Shown here one piece after another: positions 28,756-36,456 of a DNA stretch of 64,000 nt. The notes under the pieces are model-generated. The model saw nothing but the letters and a program-made list of their open reading frames with translations. It was not told the DNA's origin and made no database searches. Origin of the DNA: Conchocele bisecta (lineage: Eukaryota > Mollusca > Bivalvia > Lucinida > Thyasiridae); assembly GCA_029237695.1 (NCBI GenBank), contig JAQRGA010000042.1:496001-560000 (forward strand), written 5' to 3'. Position 1 is the stretch's first letter, and the number at the start of each line of letters is the position of its first letter. Both the position numbers and the translations under genes were made by a program.

Positions 28756-31518
28756 TTAATACTTCCATAGTTCACCCTCATCCCAAATGGATTTAGCCTG
28801 TTTGCTTATTTCCAAATTATTACTTTCATAGGCCTTGTTAATCCAGTATTTGGCTTGTTTAGGATCTTTTGAAACTCCATGACCATGATAATATATATTA
28901 CCTAGATTGTATTGAGAATCAGGATTACCCTTTTCTGCAGATTTTTTGAACCAATAAGCCGCTTTCTTAAGATCTTTCAAAACTCCATCACTCTTATAAT
29001 ACATAAGCCCCAGTGAGTACTGAGCATCAGGATTACCCTGTTCTGCAGATTTTTCGTACCAATAAAACATTTTCTTATTGTCTTTTACTATTTCATCATC
29101 CTTGTTATACATAAAACCCAGTGAGTATTGAGCATTATGATTACCCTTTTCTGCAGATTTTTTGAACCAATAAACTGCTTTCTTAAGATCTTTTAAAACT
29201 CCATCACCATTGTAATACATAAACCCCAGCGAGTATTGAGCATCAGGATGACCCTGCTTAGCAGATTTTTCGTACCAATAAACCGCTTCCTTATGGTCTT
29301 CTCCTACCTGATCACCCTTGCTATACATAAGCCCCAGCGAGTACTGAGCATTAGAATTACCCTGTTCCGCAGCTTTTTTGAACCAATAAAACGTTTCTTT
29401 ATGGTCGTCTGCCACTTCATCACCCTTACTATACATAAGCCCCAGTGAGTATTGAGCATCAGGATTATTCTGTTCCGCAGCTTTTTTGAACCAATAAACT
29501 GCTTTTTTATGGTCTTTTGCTATTCCATTACCAATGCAATACATATTACCCAGTAAGGCTTGAGAAGTGGAATTACCATGCTCCGCAGATTTTTCCAACC
29601 AATATAACGCTTTTTTAGGATCTTTTAAAACTCCATTACCATCCTGATACATAGAACTTAGCTTGCATTGAGCATTATGATTACCCTGTTCTGCAGATTT
29701 CTTGAACCAGTAAACCCCCTTATTATGGTCTTTTTCTACTCCTATACCATTATCATATATAAGACCTAATGAGTATTGAGCAAAATGATTACCCTGTTTT
29801 TCAGATTTTTTGAACCAGTAAAGTGCTTCCTTAGGATTTTTTAAAACTCCATCACCATTGTAATACATAAGCCCCAGTGAATATTGAGCATTAGGATGAT
29901 CCTGTACTGCAGATTTTAAAAACCAATAAACTGCTTTTTTATGGTCTTTTGCCACTTCATCACCATTATAATACATAAGCCCCAGTGAATATTGAGCATC
30001 AGGATCATTCTGTTCTGCAGACTTTTTGAACCAGTAAATCCCCTCATTATGGTCTTTTTCTACTCCTATACCGTTATCATACATAAAACCAAGGTTATAT
30101 TGGGCATTATGATGACCCTGTTCTGCAGACTCTTTGTACCAATATACCGCGTCTTTATAATCTTTTTCCACTCCTATACCGCTATCATACATAAGCCCCA
30201 GTGAGTATTGAGCATCAGGATGACCCTGTTCTGCAGATTTTCTATACCAAATAACTGCTTCCTTATAGTCTTTTTCTACTCCTATATTATTATCATACAT
30301 AAAACCGAGGTTGTATTGAGCATCATAATTACCCTGTTTTGCAGATTTTCTGTACCAAATAACTGCTTCCGTACACTTTTTTTCTACTCCTATACCATTA
30401 TCATACATAAAACCGAGGTTGTATTGGGCATCATGGCTACCCTGTTCTGCAGATTTTTTGAACCAGTAAAACGCTTCGTCAGGTTTTTTTAAAACTCCAT
30501 CACCAGTGTAATACATAAGCCCCAGTGAGTATTGAGCATCATGATTACCCTGTTCTGCTGATTTCTTGTACCAATAAGCCGCTTTTTTATGATCTTCTGC
30601 CACTTCATCACCAATATAATACATAAGCCCCAGTGAATATTGAGCTTTAGGATGATCATTGTCTGCAGCTTTTTTGAACCAGTCAATAGCTTTCTTATGG
30701 TCTTCTGTCACTCCATTACCAATATGATACATAATAGCTAGATCGTATTGAGAGTCTGGATTATCATCCTGTTTTACAGATTCCTCCAGCCAATGAGCTG
30801 TTTTATCATCGTCTCCTGCTACTTCTTCATCACCAATGCGGATACCACCTATTGGGGTTTGAGCATTAGGATCATCCTCTTGTTCCACAGATTTTTTATA
30901 CCAATAAGCTGCTTTCTCACGGTCTTCTGGTATTCCGTCACCAATATGATACATATTCCCCAGTGAGCGTTGAGCATTATGATTACCCTGTTTTGCAGAT
31001 TTTTTGAACCAGAAAATCGCTTTCTCATAATCTTTTTCCAGTTTTGTACCATCCTTATAATAACTGCCCAGCAAGCGTTGAGAAGTAGAATTACCTCTTT
31101 TTGCAGATTTTTTGAACCAATAAACTGCTTCCTTATAATTTTCTTCTACTCCTATACCGTTATCATACGCAAAACCCATTAAGTACTGGGCATTATGATT
31201 ATTCTGTCTTGCGGATTTTCTGAACCAATAAACTGCTTTCTTATAATCTTTTTCTACTCCTATACCATTGTTATACATAAAACCCAGTGAGTATTGACCA
31301 TTAGGATTACCCCTTATTCTTTTTGTAGATCTTTCGTACCAGTAAAATGCTTTCTTATAGTCTTTTGCTATTTCTCCACCATAGAAATACATATCACCTA
31401 GCAGGACTTGGGCATCAGCATAATTTTCTTCTGCATACTTTTTATAAAAATCAAACTTTTTCCTAGCAGGTCTTTTTTTCATAACAGGTCTTTTTTTCAT
31501 AACAGGTCTTTTTTTCAT
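28756..31518 (-). CDS. large Sel1-repeat (TPR-like) protein, 24 repeats
   Basis: 920 aa made almost wholly of Sel1-like repeats of 36 residues (consensus A-Q-Y-S-L-G-x-M-Y-x-x-G, then V-x-K-D-x-K-K-A-x-Y-W-F-K-K-S-A-E-Q-G). I count 24 repeats from about residue 33 to 900; repeat 6 is degenerate and a short tail follows. Such solenoids bind other proteins and act in signalling, cell-envelope stress and, in intracellular bacteria, host contact. No signal peptide is visible. The N-terminus is basic and has three tandem copies of MKKRPV (18-base DNA repeat), each with an ATG; the first (31518) is nearest the AGGG site. Many near-identical repeats suggest recent expansion. Confidence 0.92.
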   Translation of the reverse strand: MKKRPVMKKRPVMKKRPARKKFDFYKKYAEENYADAQVLLGDMYFYGGEIAKDYKKAFYWYERSTKRIRGNPNGQYSLGFMYNNGIGVEKDYKKAVYWFRKSARQNNHNAQYLMGFAYDNGIGVEENYKEAVYWFKKSAKRGNSTSQRLLGSYYKDGTKLEKDYEKAIFWFKKSAKQGNHNAQRSLGNMYHIGDGIPEDREKAAYWYKKSVEQEDDPNAQTPIGGIRIGDEEVAGDDDKTAHWLEESVKQDDNPDSQYDLAIMYHIGNGVTEDHKKAIDWFKKAADNDHPKAQYSLGLMYYIGDEVAEDHKKAAYWYKKSAEQGNHDAQYSLGLMYYTGDGVLKKPDEAFYWFKKSAEQGSHDAQYNLGFMYDNGIGVEKKCTEAVIWYRKSAKQGNYDAQYNLGFMYDNNIGVEKDYKEAVIWYRKSAEQGHPDAQYSLGLMYDSGIGVEKDYKDAVYWYKESAEQGHHNAQYNLGFMYDNGIGVEKDHNEGIYWFKKSAEQNDPDAQYSLGLMYYNGDEVAKDHKKAVYWFLKSAVQDHPNAQYSLGLMYYNGDGVLKNPKEALYWFKKSEKQGNHFAQYSLGLIYDNGIGVEKDHNKGVYWFKKSAEQGNHNAQCKLSSMYQDGNGVLKDPKKALYWLEKSAEHGNSTSQALLGNMYCIGNGIAKDHKKAVYWFKKAAEQNNPDAQYSLGLMYSKGDEVADDHKETFYWFKKAAEQGNSNAQYSLGLMYSKGDQVGEDHKEAVYWYEKSAKQGHPDAQYSLGFMYYNGDGVLKDLKKAVYWFKKSAEKGNHNAQYSLGFMYNKDDEIVKDNKKMFYWYEKSAEQGNPDAQYSLGLMYYKSDGVLKDLKKAAYWFKKSAEKGNPDSQYNLGNIYYHGHGVSKDPKQAKYWINKAYESNNLEISKQAKSIWDEGELWKY
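31465..31518 (-). repeat. three tandem copies of an 18-base unit encoding MKKRPV
   Basis: The 5' end of the Sel1 gene repeats a unit of ATGAAAAAAAGACCTGTT two to three times (the third copy ends in GCT). Slippage here changes the start codon choice and the number of basic residues at the N-terminus. Confidence 0.7.
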
Positions 31519-31983
31519 AACAGACCCTATTGTTAATAATTACTTAATTAAATATATTCGTTATCTTCCAAAATATAGGTTTCAAAATTATCATTATTAC
31601 TGATTTTTGATTCATCTACATGTATTTATTCGATCATCTTTTAAAAAATCAATAATTTTTTTAAATTTTTTTAGACGCAGTAAAAACTCTGTTTTTCTCT
31701 ACTTTATTTTTTAAAAATATCGTTCTATTACTCTTTAACTAATTCTAGACTATTTTGATTGTTTTAGCTATCTATTTACTTAATAAAAAAGCTAAATTTA
31801 ATCATTTTTTTATTTATTTGCCAAATAATTTAAAAGAATAATATTATAACAGCAAAATATTTTGAAAAAGTTTAAAAATGCATATATTTAAAGATATTCT
31901 CAGTAGTGGAATCCATTGGCGGATTCTTTATGTAGATATCTCTTAACTATCAGTTTGATCAGTTGTTTCTGTAATAAATGAAT
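31519..31983. other. intergenic region between Sel1 and pentapeptide genes
   Basis: 465 bases, very AT-rich, no gene found. A short hairpin (GAATCC at 31909-31914 with GGATTC at 31921-31926) lies 57 bases past the pentapeptide stop, a weak terminator candidate. Confidence 0.35.
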
Positions 31984-32331
31984 TTATTTTATCACGATGT
32001 TATATCTAGCCAGCAGCCCTCTCAATCCTGTAATAGAAAATTTGGCTTTATCTATTTTGTTTGCTTCAGGATCAATAGCAAAATTTTCAGCTGAAGTGAA
32101 ATCTGCATGTTTGAGTATTGCTTTTTGGAAAACTGTATTTCTAAGGCTGCTATATGAAAAATTTGCATTTGTAAGATTACACTCTATAAAATTAACTTCT
32201 TCTATTTTGCAGTTTACAAAAGAGCTGTTTTTTAAATCCAGTTTTACAAAAGATGAGTTATTCAAAATACATTTTTCGAAACTAACTGAAAATAATAATC
32301 TACTGCATTTGCTAAAGTCAATTCCTATCAT
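31984..32331 (-). CDS. pentapeptide-repeat protein (start unclear)
   Basis: 115 aa from the first ATG, but the same frame upstream, back to about 32460, continues the family: IYSENRFLKG, then IFEECNLTLVKFDSS and FKNCKM. Pentapeptides of the A(D/N)LXX type run through it (ILNNSSFVKLDLKNSSFVN, LTNANFSYSSLRNTVF) and the ending AENFAIDPEANKIDKAKFSI is that of a widespread family of about 150-200 aa. No ATG exists in the extended part; only ATT or ATC codons could start it. So the start codon has been lost or is unusual, and the gene may be dying. The upstream DNA is a dispersed repeat shared with 48410. Function unknown. Confidence 0.6.
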   Translation of the reverse strand: MIGIDFSKCSRLLFSVSFEKCILNNSSFVKLDLKNSSFVNCKIEEVNFIECNLTNANFSYSSLRNTVFQKAILKHADFTSAENFAIDPEANKIDKAKFSITGLRGLLARYNIVIK

Positions 32332-32456
32332 TTTACAATTTTTAAATGATATATTTTTAAGATCTGAACTGTCAAATTTTACAAGAGTCAGATTACACTC
32401 TTCAAAAATAGTATCGGTTATTATAATTATACCCTTAAGAAATCTGTTTTCTGAAT

Positions 32457-32610
32457 AAATTCTCCTTCTGACGGAGAAAAATGAGATTTAATTTTCCGCC
32501 TCCATATAGAAATTTTTTATATTTTATCATACTGTATATTGAACTTACATTTATAGATTAATCAGTATCTTCCTAAAAATAATTCGGCTTTAATATAATA
32601 ATGATTAGGA
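32457..32610. repeat. dispersed repeat, copy A (leader of pentapeptide gene)
   Basis: About 150 bases that match 48410-48562 at roughly 75% by eye; both begin AAATTCTCC and share TCCTAAAAATAATTC further on. On the minus strand it reads into the pentapeptide gene and holds a promoter-like TATGATAAAATAT and a GGAG site partly paired in a short hairpin (TCTCC with GGAGA). It is probably the duplicated 5' region of two related genes. Confidence 0.6.
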
Positions 32611-32639
32611 AGTTTAGAGTAGGCTCATATACTGTTAAA

Positions 32640-33230
32640 TCAATTTTTTTTAGAGTTCCTGCCGGCTGAGGATGGTTGGATAAGACGAAGAAAGAGTGCT
32701 ATTATCAGGCATGAAATAGGAATAATGTAGAGCATGATGGTTCTACCCTGAAAAAAAAGCGAGTTTTGAGCTAAAGCATTAATATTCATAGGTTCTGATT
32801 TATTGAATACATAATCATTTAAAATTGGCTCTGCCATTCTTACAATAGGGAAAGCGGCAAGCATTCCTAGAAGTATCCATAGTGAATATAATTTACCGCT
32901 GGCAAGAGATGCTATAGCTGTAACAGGAATATGGCCGCAGAAAGAGATTCCTAATCCAGTAAGAATAGCACCGATAACAATGCCCCAAAATTGATAACTT
33001 CCGGGATTGAGCTGAATAATATTATATTTTGATGTAAAATAAAAAATGGGAATACCTACTGCGACAGACACAAGGAATATAATTGCGAAAGTGTTATCTT
33101 TAAAACTGAACTGATCCATTAGGGTTTTTCTATATGCCAAACCTGATTTTAATAGAATAAAGCCAAAAATAAAACCAATTATCAGTGATACAAATAGTCG
33201 TGAGTTTCCTGTTAGAGCAAGTGGGTGCAT
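32640..33230 (-). CDS. YeeE/YedE family transporter, subunit 2
   Basis: 196 aa, about five hydrophobic segments. IGFIFGFILLKSGLAYR near residues 18-34 and GLGISFCGHIPVTAIASLA near 91-109 are the two conserved YeeE/YedE blocks; the Cys in the second aligns with a key Cys of thiosulfate carriers. YeeE imports thiosulfate in other bacteria; the split-pair form is uncharacterised. A second half-sized gene lies immediately upstream (14-base gap), so the pair forms one transporter. Confidence 0.8.
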   Translation of the reverse strand: MHPLALTGNSRLFVSLIIGFIFGFILLKSGLAYRKTLMDQFSFKDNTFAIIFLVSVAVGIPIFYFTSKYNIIQLNPGSYQFWGIVIGAILTGLGISFCGHIPVTAIASLASGKLYSLWILLGMLAAFPIVRMAEPILNDYVFNKSEPMNINALAQNSLFFQGRTIMLYIIPISCLIIALFLRLIQPSSAGRNSKKN

Positions 33231-33244
33231 ATTATTTCCTATAT

Positions 33245-33745
33245 TTATTTTTTTTGATCTTCAACTTTAATTGTAAGCATTGTGCCGATGACTACTGATT
33301 CAATAAATACAATAACCATAAATACATAGACAGTGAGGTATAAACCTAAACTATCACTCCATAATTTTGAAAAAGTATTTCCGGCTATGATCAATCCTGC
33401 CATAACTAAAAAGCCGCCTAAAAATGATATGGTAGATCCTGTCGTTAAATAATAAGAAGGACCTTTAGAGAGGTGATCTTCAGGGAATAAGAGTAATTTA
33501 AAACTTTTACCTATAATAGCAGCAAAAAGTGCTCCTAGAAAAATTCCTATAATAAATAGTTCCTGACCATCTAATCGCGGCATAACACCATTATATATTT
33601 GCTTTGCCCCGCTAATTAACAGCTTGTAGGAAGTTAAAACTCCCAATGGTTCGTTTAGAAAATAGAGACTTAACATAAACAGGAAAGCCATTGAAATACC
33701 TGCTGTCCATGGTGACATACGGCCTGTAGCTAATTTACTCCACAT
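33245..33745 (-). CDS. YeeE/YedE family transporter, subunit 1
   Basis: 166 aa with four or five hydrophobic segments. Blocks such as YYLTTGSTISFLGGFLVMAG and FLGALFAAIIGKSF match the other half of the YeeE/YedE fold. The two genes together (362 aa) equal one E. coli YeeE (352 aa). No tusA/yedF partner was found next to them. It follows ruvC by 12 bases, which may be chance or an operon. Confidence 0.75.
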   Translation of the reverse strand: MWSKLATGRMSPWTAGISMAFLFMLSLYFLNEPLGVLTSYKLLISGAKQIYNGVMPRLDGQELFIIGIFLGALFAAIIGKSFKLLLFPEDHLSKGPSYYLTTGSTISFLGGFLVMAGLIIAGNTFSKLWSDSLGLYLTVYVFMVIVFIESVVIGTMLTIKVEDQKK

Positions 33746-33757
33746 TATTTTACTATC

Positions 33758-34252
33758 CTAAATTGGTTTATTTATAAAAAATTCTGAACCTGATTGCAAA
33801 GTTCTGTCTGCATGACATAAGGGTAAACCCAATGCATCCGCTGCATCATTTTCAATATTTGAGATATCTATTCCGAAAAGTGATGACATAATTACATGAA
33901 CCTGCTGTTTAGATGCTGTTCCTGCACTTAATTTTACTTCCTTTGGAGAATAAGTATAAGCGGGTATATCTGCTTCTGTAGGAACTCTCATCACGCAGCT
34001 TTTGGCATATCCAATCATTGTAATTCTAATATTTTTTAAATAGAATGCACCTCCAATAGCGGCGACATCGATATTGTAATTTGAGATAAGTTTTCTAATT
34101 CCTTCGGCTAAGCGTTTCAAGCATTGACTCTGTAGAATGACTTTTGAGTTTTTAATGATACCGCAGTCAAGTGCTTTAAATGAGTTTTCTTTAACGGAAA
34201 TTATACCGTATCCCGTACACCTTATTGCAGTATCAATACCTAAAATTACCAT
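33758..34252 (-). CDS. ruvC: RuvC-like Holliday junction resolvase lacking one catalytic residue
   Basis: 164 aa from the ATG at 34252, the normal RuvC length (an ATG at 34276 would overlap yebC). RuvC cuts Holliday junctions with RuvAB; E. coli uses Asp7, Glu66, Asp138 and Asp141. Here Asp7 (GIDTA), Asp136 and Asp139 (NDAADAL) are kept, but the block A-I-E-Q-V-F is AIGGAF: Gly67 replaces the glutamate (codon GGA, one base from GAA). The GIDPG block is also GIDTA. With three of four metal ligands, activity is doubtful. ruvA and ruvB are absent; yebC is upstream, as in many genomes. Confidence 0.8.
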   Translation of the reverse strand: MVILGIDTAIRCTGYGIISVKENSFKALDCGIIKNSKVILQSQCLKRLAEGIRKLISNYNIDVAAIGGAFYLKNIRITMIGYAKSCVMRVPTEADIPAYTYSPKEVKLSAGTASKQQVHVIMSSLFGIDISNIENDAADALGLPLCHADRTLQSGSEFFINKPI

Positions 34253-34262
34253 ATTTTTTATA

Positions 34263-35024
34263 TTAATCCTGTGCAAGTTTATCTAAAACTTCATCAGAAA
34301 AATCAAAATTGGCATATACTGCCTGTACATCTTCAAGATCTTCAAATTTTTCTATTAGTCTTAATAGTTTTTCAGCTTTGCCTATATCTTTAATTTTAAC
34401 ACTGTTTTCAGGTTTTCTTCCTAAATTGGCTTCTTCAGGGGTTATACCTGCTCCTTCAAGGGCAGTTGAAATATCGAGGAAAGCATCAGGAGCACCCCAT
34501 ATTTCTGCTGTTTCTCCGTCAACTTCAATGTCTTCAACTTCAGCATCTGCTTCCATTAGCAGTTCCATCAGATTTTCTTCATCGGCATCTCTGCCTGTAA
34601 CTATAAAATGGGATTTTCTATGGAACATCCATGTTACTGCTCCGCTGCCTGCCATATTACCACCATTTCTATCAAATGTAAGACGAACTTCTCCGCCAGT
34701 ACGGTTTCTATTATCTGTTAATGATTCTACAAGAATAGCAACGCCTTCATGCCCATAGCCTTCATAAAGTATTTCTTCATAATTAGCTGTATCTGAATCG
34801 CCTAAACCTTTTTTAACTGCACGTTCTATATTTGAATTAGGCATATTAGCTGCTCTTGCTGCTACTAAAGCTGAACGAAGTGTTGTGTTTCCGCTTTGAT
34901 CAGATCCACCCTGTTTTACTGCTATAATAATTTCTTTGCTGATACGGGAAAAAATTCTTCCTCTTTTTTTATCGGCAGCACCTTTTTTATGCTTTATATT
35001 TGCCCATTTACTGTGTCCTGACAT
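34263..35024 (-). CDS. YebC/PmpR family transcriptional regulator
   Basis: 253 aa. Typical start MSGHSKWANIKHKKGAADKK, then GRIFSRISKEIIIAVKQGG; the middle has NIERAVKKGLGD, YEGYGHEGVAILVE and MAGSGAVTWMFHRK. YebC proteins bind DNA as regulators and, in recent work, help ribosomes pass proline stretches. It precedes ruvC by 10 bases, the classical yebC-ruvC order, which supports the call for both. Confidence 0.95.
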   Translation of the reverse strand: MSGHSKWANIKHKKGAADKKRGRIFSRISKEIIIAVKQGGSDQSGNTTLRSALVAARAANMPNSNIERAVKKGLGDSDTANYEEILYEGYGHEGVAILVESLTDNRNRTGGEVRLTFDRNGGNMAGSGAVTWMFHRKSHFIVTGRDADEENLMELLMEADAEVEDIEVDGETAEIWGAPDAFLDISTALEGAGITPEEANLGRKPENSVKIKDIGKAEKLLRLIEKFEDLEDVQAVYANFDFSDEVLDKLAQD

Positions 35025-35515
35025 AATATAACTCCAATCTTTTTTAATTATAATATTTTAGTATAGCCATATAAAAATGAAAGCAGTAATAAGTAATTTT
35101 AACTCCAGTCAAACCGAAATTTTGGTGATTTGAGTCTGATTGTTCATAATCAGTAGATTATAAACTAAGATTTGCAAAAACTAACAGTCAAAAATCTAGA
35201 ATTAAATTTTTAAATTTTTAAATACTTAATATGCTTAATATGCTTTTATAGAAGATTTAAAATAGCCATTTATACCACAAAAAACAACAATTGAACATAA
35301 AATTATTAAATGCCGATGTTTTGTCTGCTCATCGTTGGTGGTCAGCAGCTAATCCTGTCTAATTTGTGAGTTGTAATCATAAAAATCTAAGCGGTGTTTT
35401 GATTTTTAATATAATGTTGGTAAAAATAGAAAATTCTATTTTACTTGTTTTATATTATCTGCATATTATTTCACTGAGTTTCAATTCAAATTTTAACTGA
35501 AAATAGGGGAATAAG
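35025..35515 (+). promoter_or_regulatory. intergenic region, yebC and esterase promoters
   Basis: 491 bases between divergent genes. No coding region or RNA seen. TTTAAATTTTTAAAT and repeats of TTAATATGC occur near 35210-35245. A GGGGA site lies 7 bases before the esterase ATG at 35516. Confidence 0.35.
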
Positions 35516-36262
35516 ATGCATACAGAATATCATAAGTGGTTCAGTTATAACCTTGGCAGGGATATGGAATTAAAGGTTTATGGACATTATGGACAAGCCT
35601 ATATTGTTTTTCCAAGCTCAAAAGGTCACTACAATGATTATGAATGTATGGGAATGGTTGATAAAATCAGTAGTTTTATTGATGGTGGAAAAATTAAACT
35701 GTTTACTATTGGCAGTGTAGATGAAGAGTCATTATATAATCAGGCTATTTCTCCTGCTGAAAGAAATGCAAGACAGGATGCTTATTACAAATATGTTACC
35801 GATGAAGTTGTACCTTTTATAAAAAATCATTGTAATGCACCTGAGAAACGTCTAATGGCTACAGGAGTAAGCATGGGTGCTTATCATTCAGTTAATTTCT
35901 TTTTAAGAAATCCTGAAGTATGCGGTGGTACAATTGCTTTAAGCGGTCTTTATAGGTTGGATAGAGGTGAGTTCAAATTATCAGCTAATGATATTCAAGA
36001 TCTATATTATAATTCACCTATACACTATCTTCCTCATGTTGTAGATCATGAAAAATTAGAATTATATAGAAGAAGTACTATAATTATCTGTACAGGTCAG
36101 GGTGCATGGGAAGAAGAAGCTGTTGCCGACACTAGAGATCTTGAATACTCATTAAGAAATAAAGGAGTTACTGCATGGATAGATTACTGGGGAGATGATG
36201 TTTATCATGACTGGTTCTGGTGGTTTATTCAGATGAATCACTTTTTAGGTAAACTCTATTAG
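35516..36262 (+). CDS. alpha/beta-hydrolase fold esterase (COG4947-like)
   Basis: 248 aa. The nucleophile elbow is GVSMGA (residues 118-123), after a Lys-rich helix; the last block DVYHDWFWWFIQM holds the likely catalytic His. The protein has no signal peptide, and the N-terminal strand pair (GHYGQAYIVFPSSKGHYNDY) is like the family of cytoplasmic esterases seen in COG4947. Substrate unknown. It is a single gene with its own upstream region. Confidence 0.75.
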   Translation: MHTEYHKWFSYNLGRDMELKVYGHYGQAYIVFPSSKGHYNDYECMGMVDKISSFIDGGKIKLFTIGSVDEESLYNQAISPAERNARQDAYYKYVTDEVVPFIKNHCNAPEKRLMATGVSMGAYHSVNFFLRNPEVCGGTIALSGLYRLDRGEFKLSANDIQDLYYNSPIHYLPHVVDHEKLELYRRSTIIICTGQGAWEEEAVADTRDLEYSLRNKGVTAWIDYWGDDVYHDWFWWFIQMNHFLGKLY

Positions 36263-36456
36263 GTTAGTTAATTGTTGCCGGTAATAAATTAATCAGTCAA
36301 TGACTTGTACAGCTTATGATAACTTAAGCTCGATAGTTTTTATTGTCTTATTTTTTTTAGAAAAAAATAAATACCTGTTTTAAGCTGTTTATTTGCAAAT
36401 ATAATATTAATTCTTAAGGTAATAAAAAATAGAGCTAATTTATAGGATAAAATTCA

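Noticed and set aside
29236..31182. Plus-strand frames of 65-94 codons inside the Sel1 gene
   Set aside because: They are shadows of the repeat; their sequences repeat with the same period.
28756..31518. Repeated DNA as a CRISPR array
   Set aside because: The repeats are 108 bases, coding and in frame across one long gene; they are Sel1 protein repeats, not spaced direct repeats.
31909..31926. Terminator after the pentapeptide gene
   Set aside because: Only six pairs and no T-run on the minus strand.
34253..34276. Longer ruvC start at 34276
   Set aside because: RuvC proteins begin MVILGID or similar, and the longer form would run into the end of yebC.
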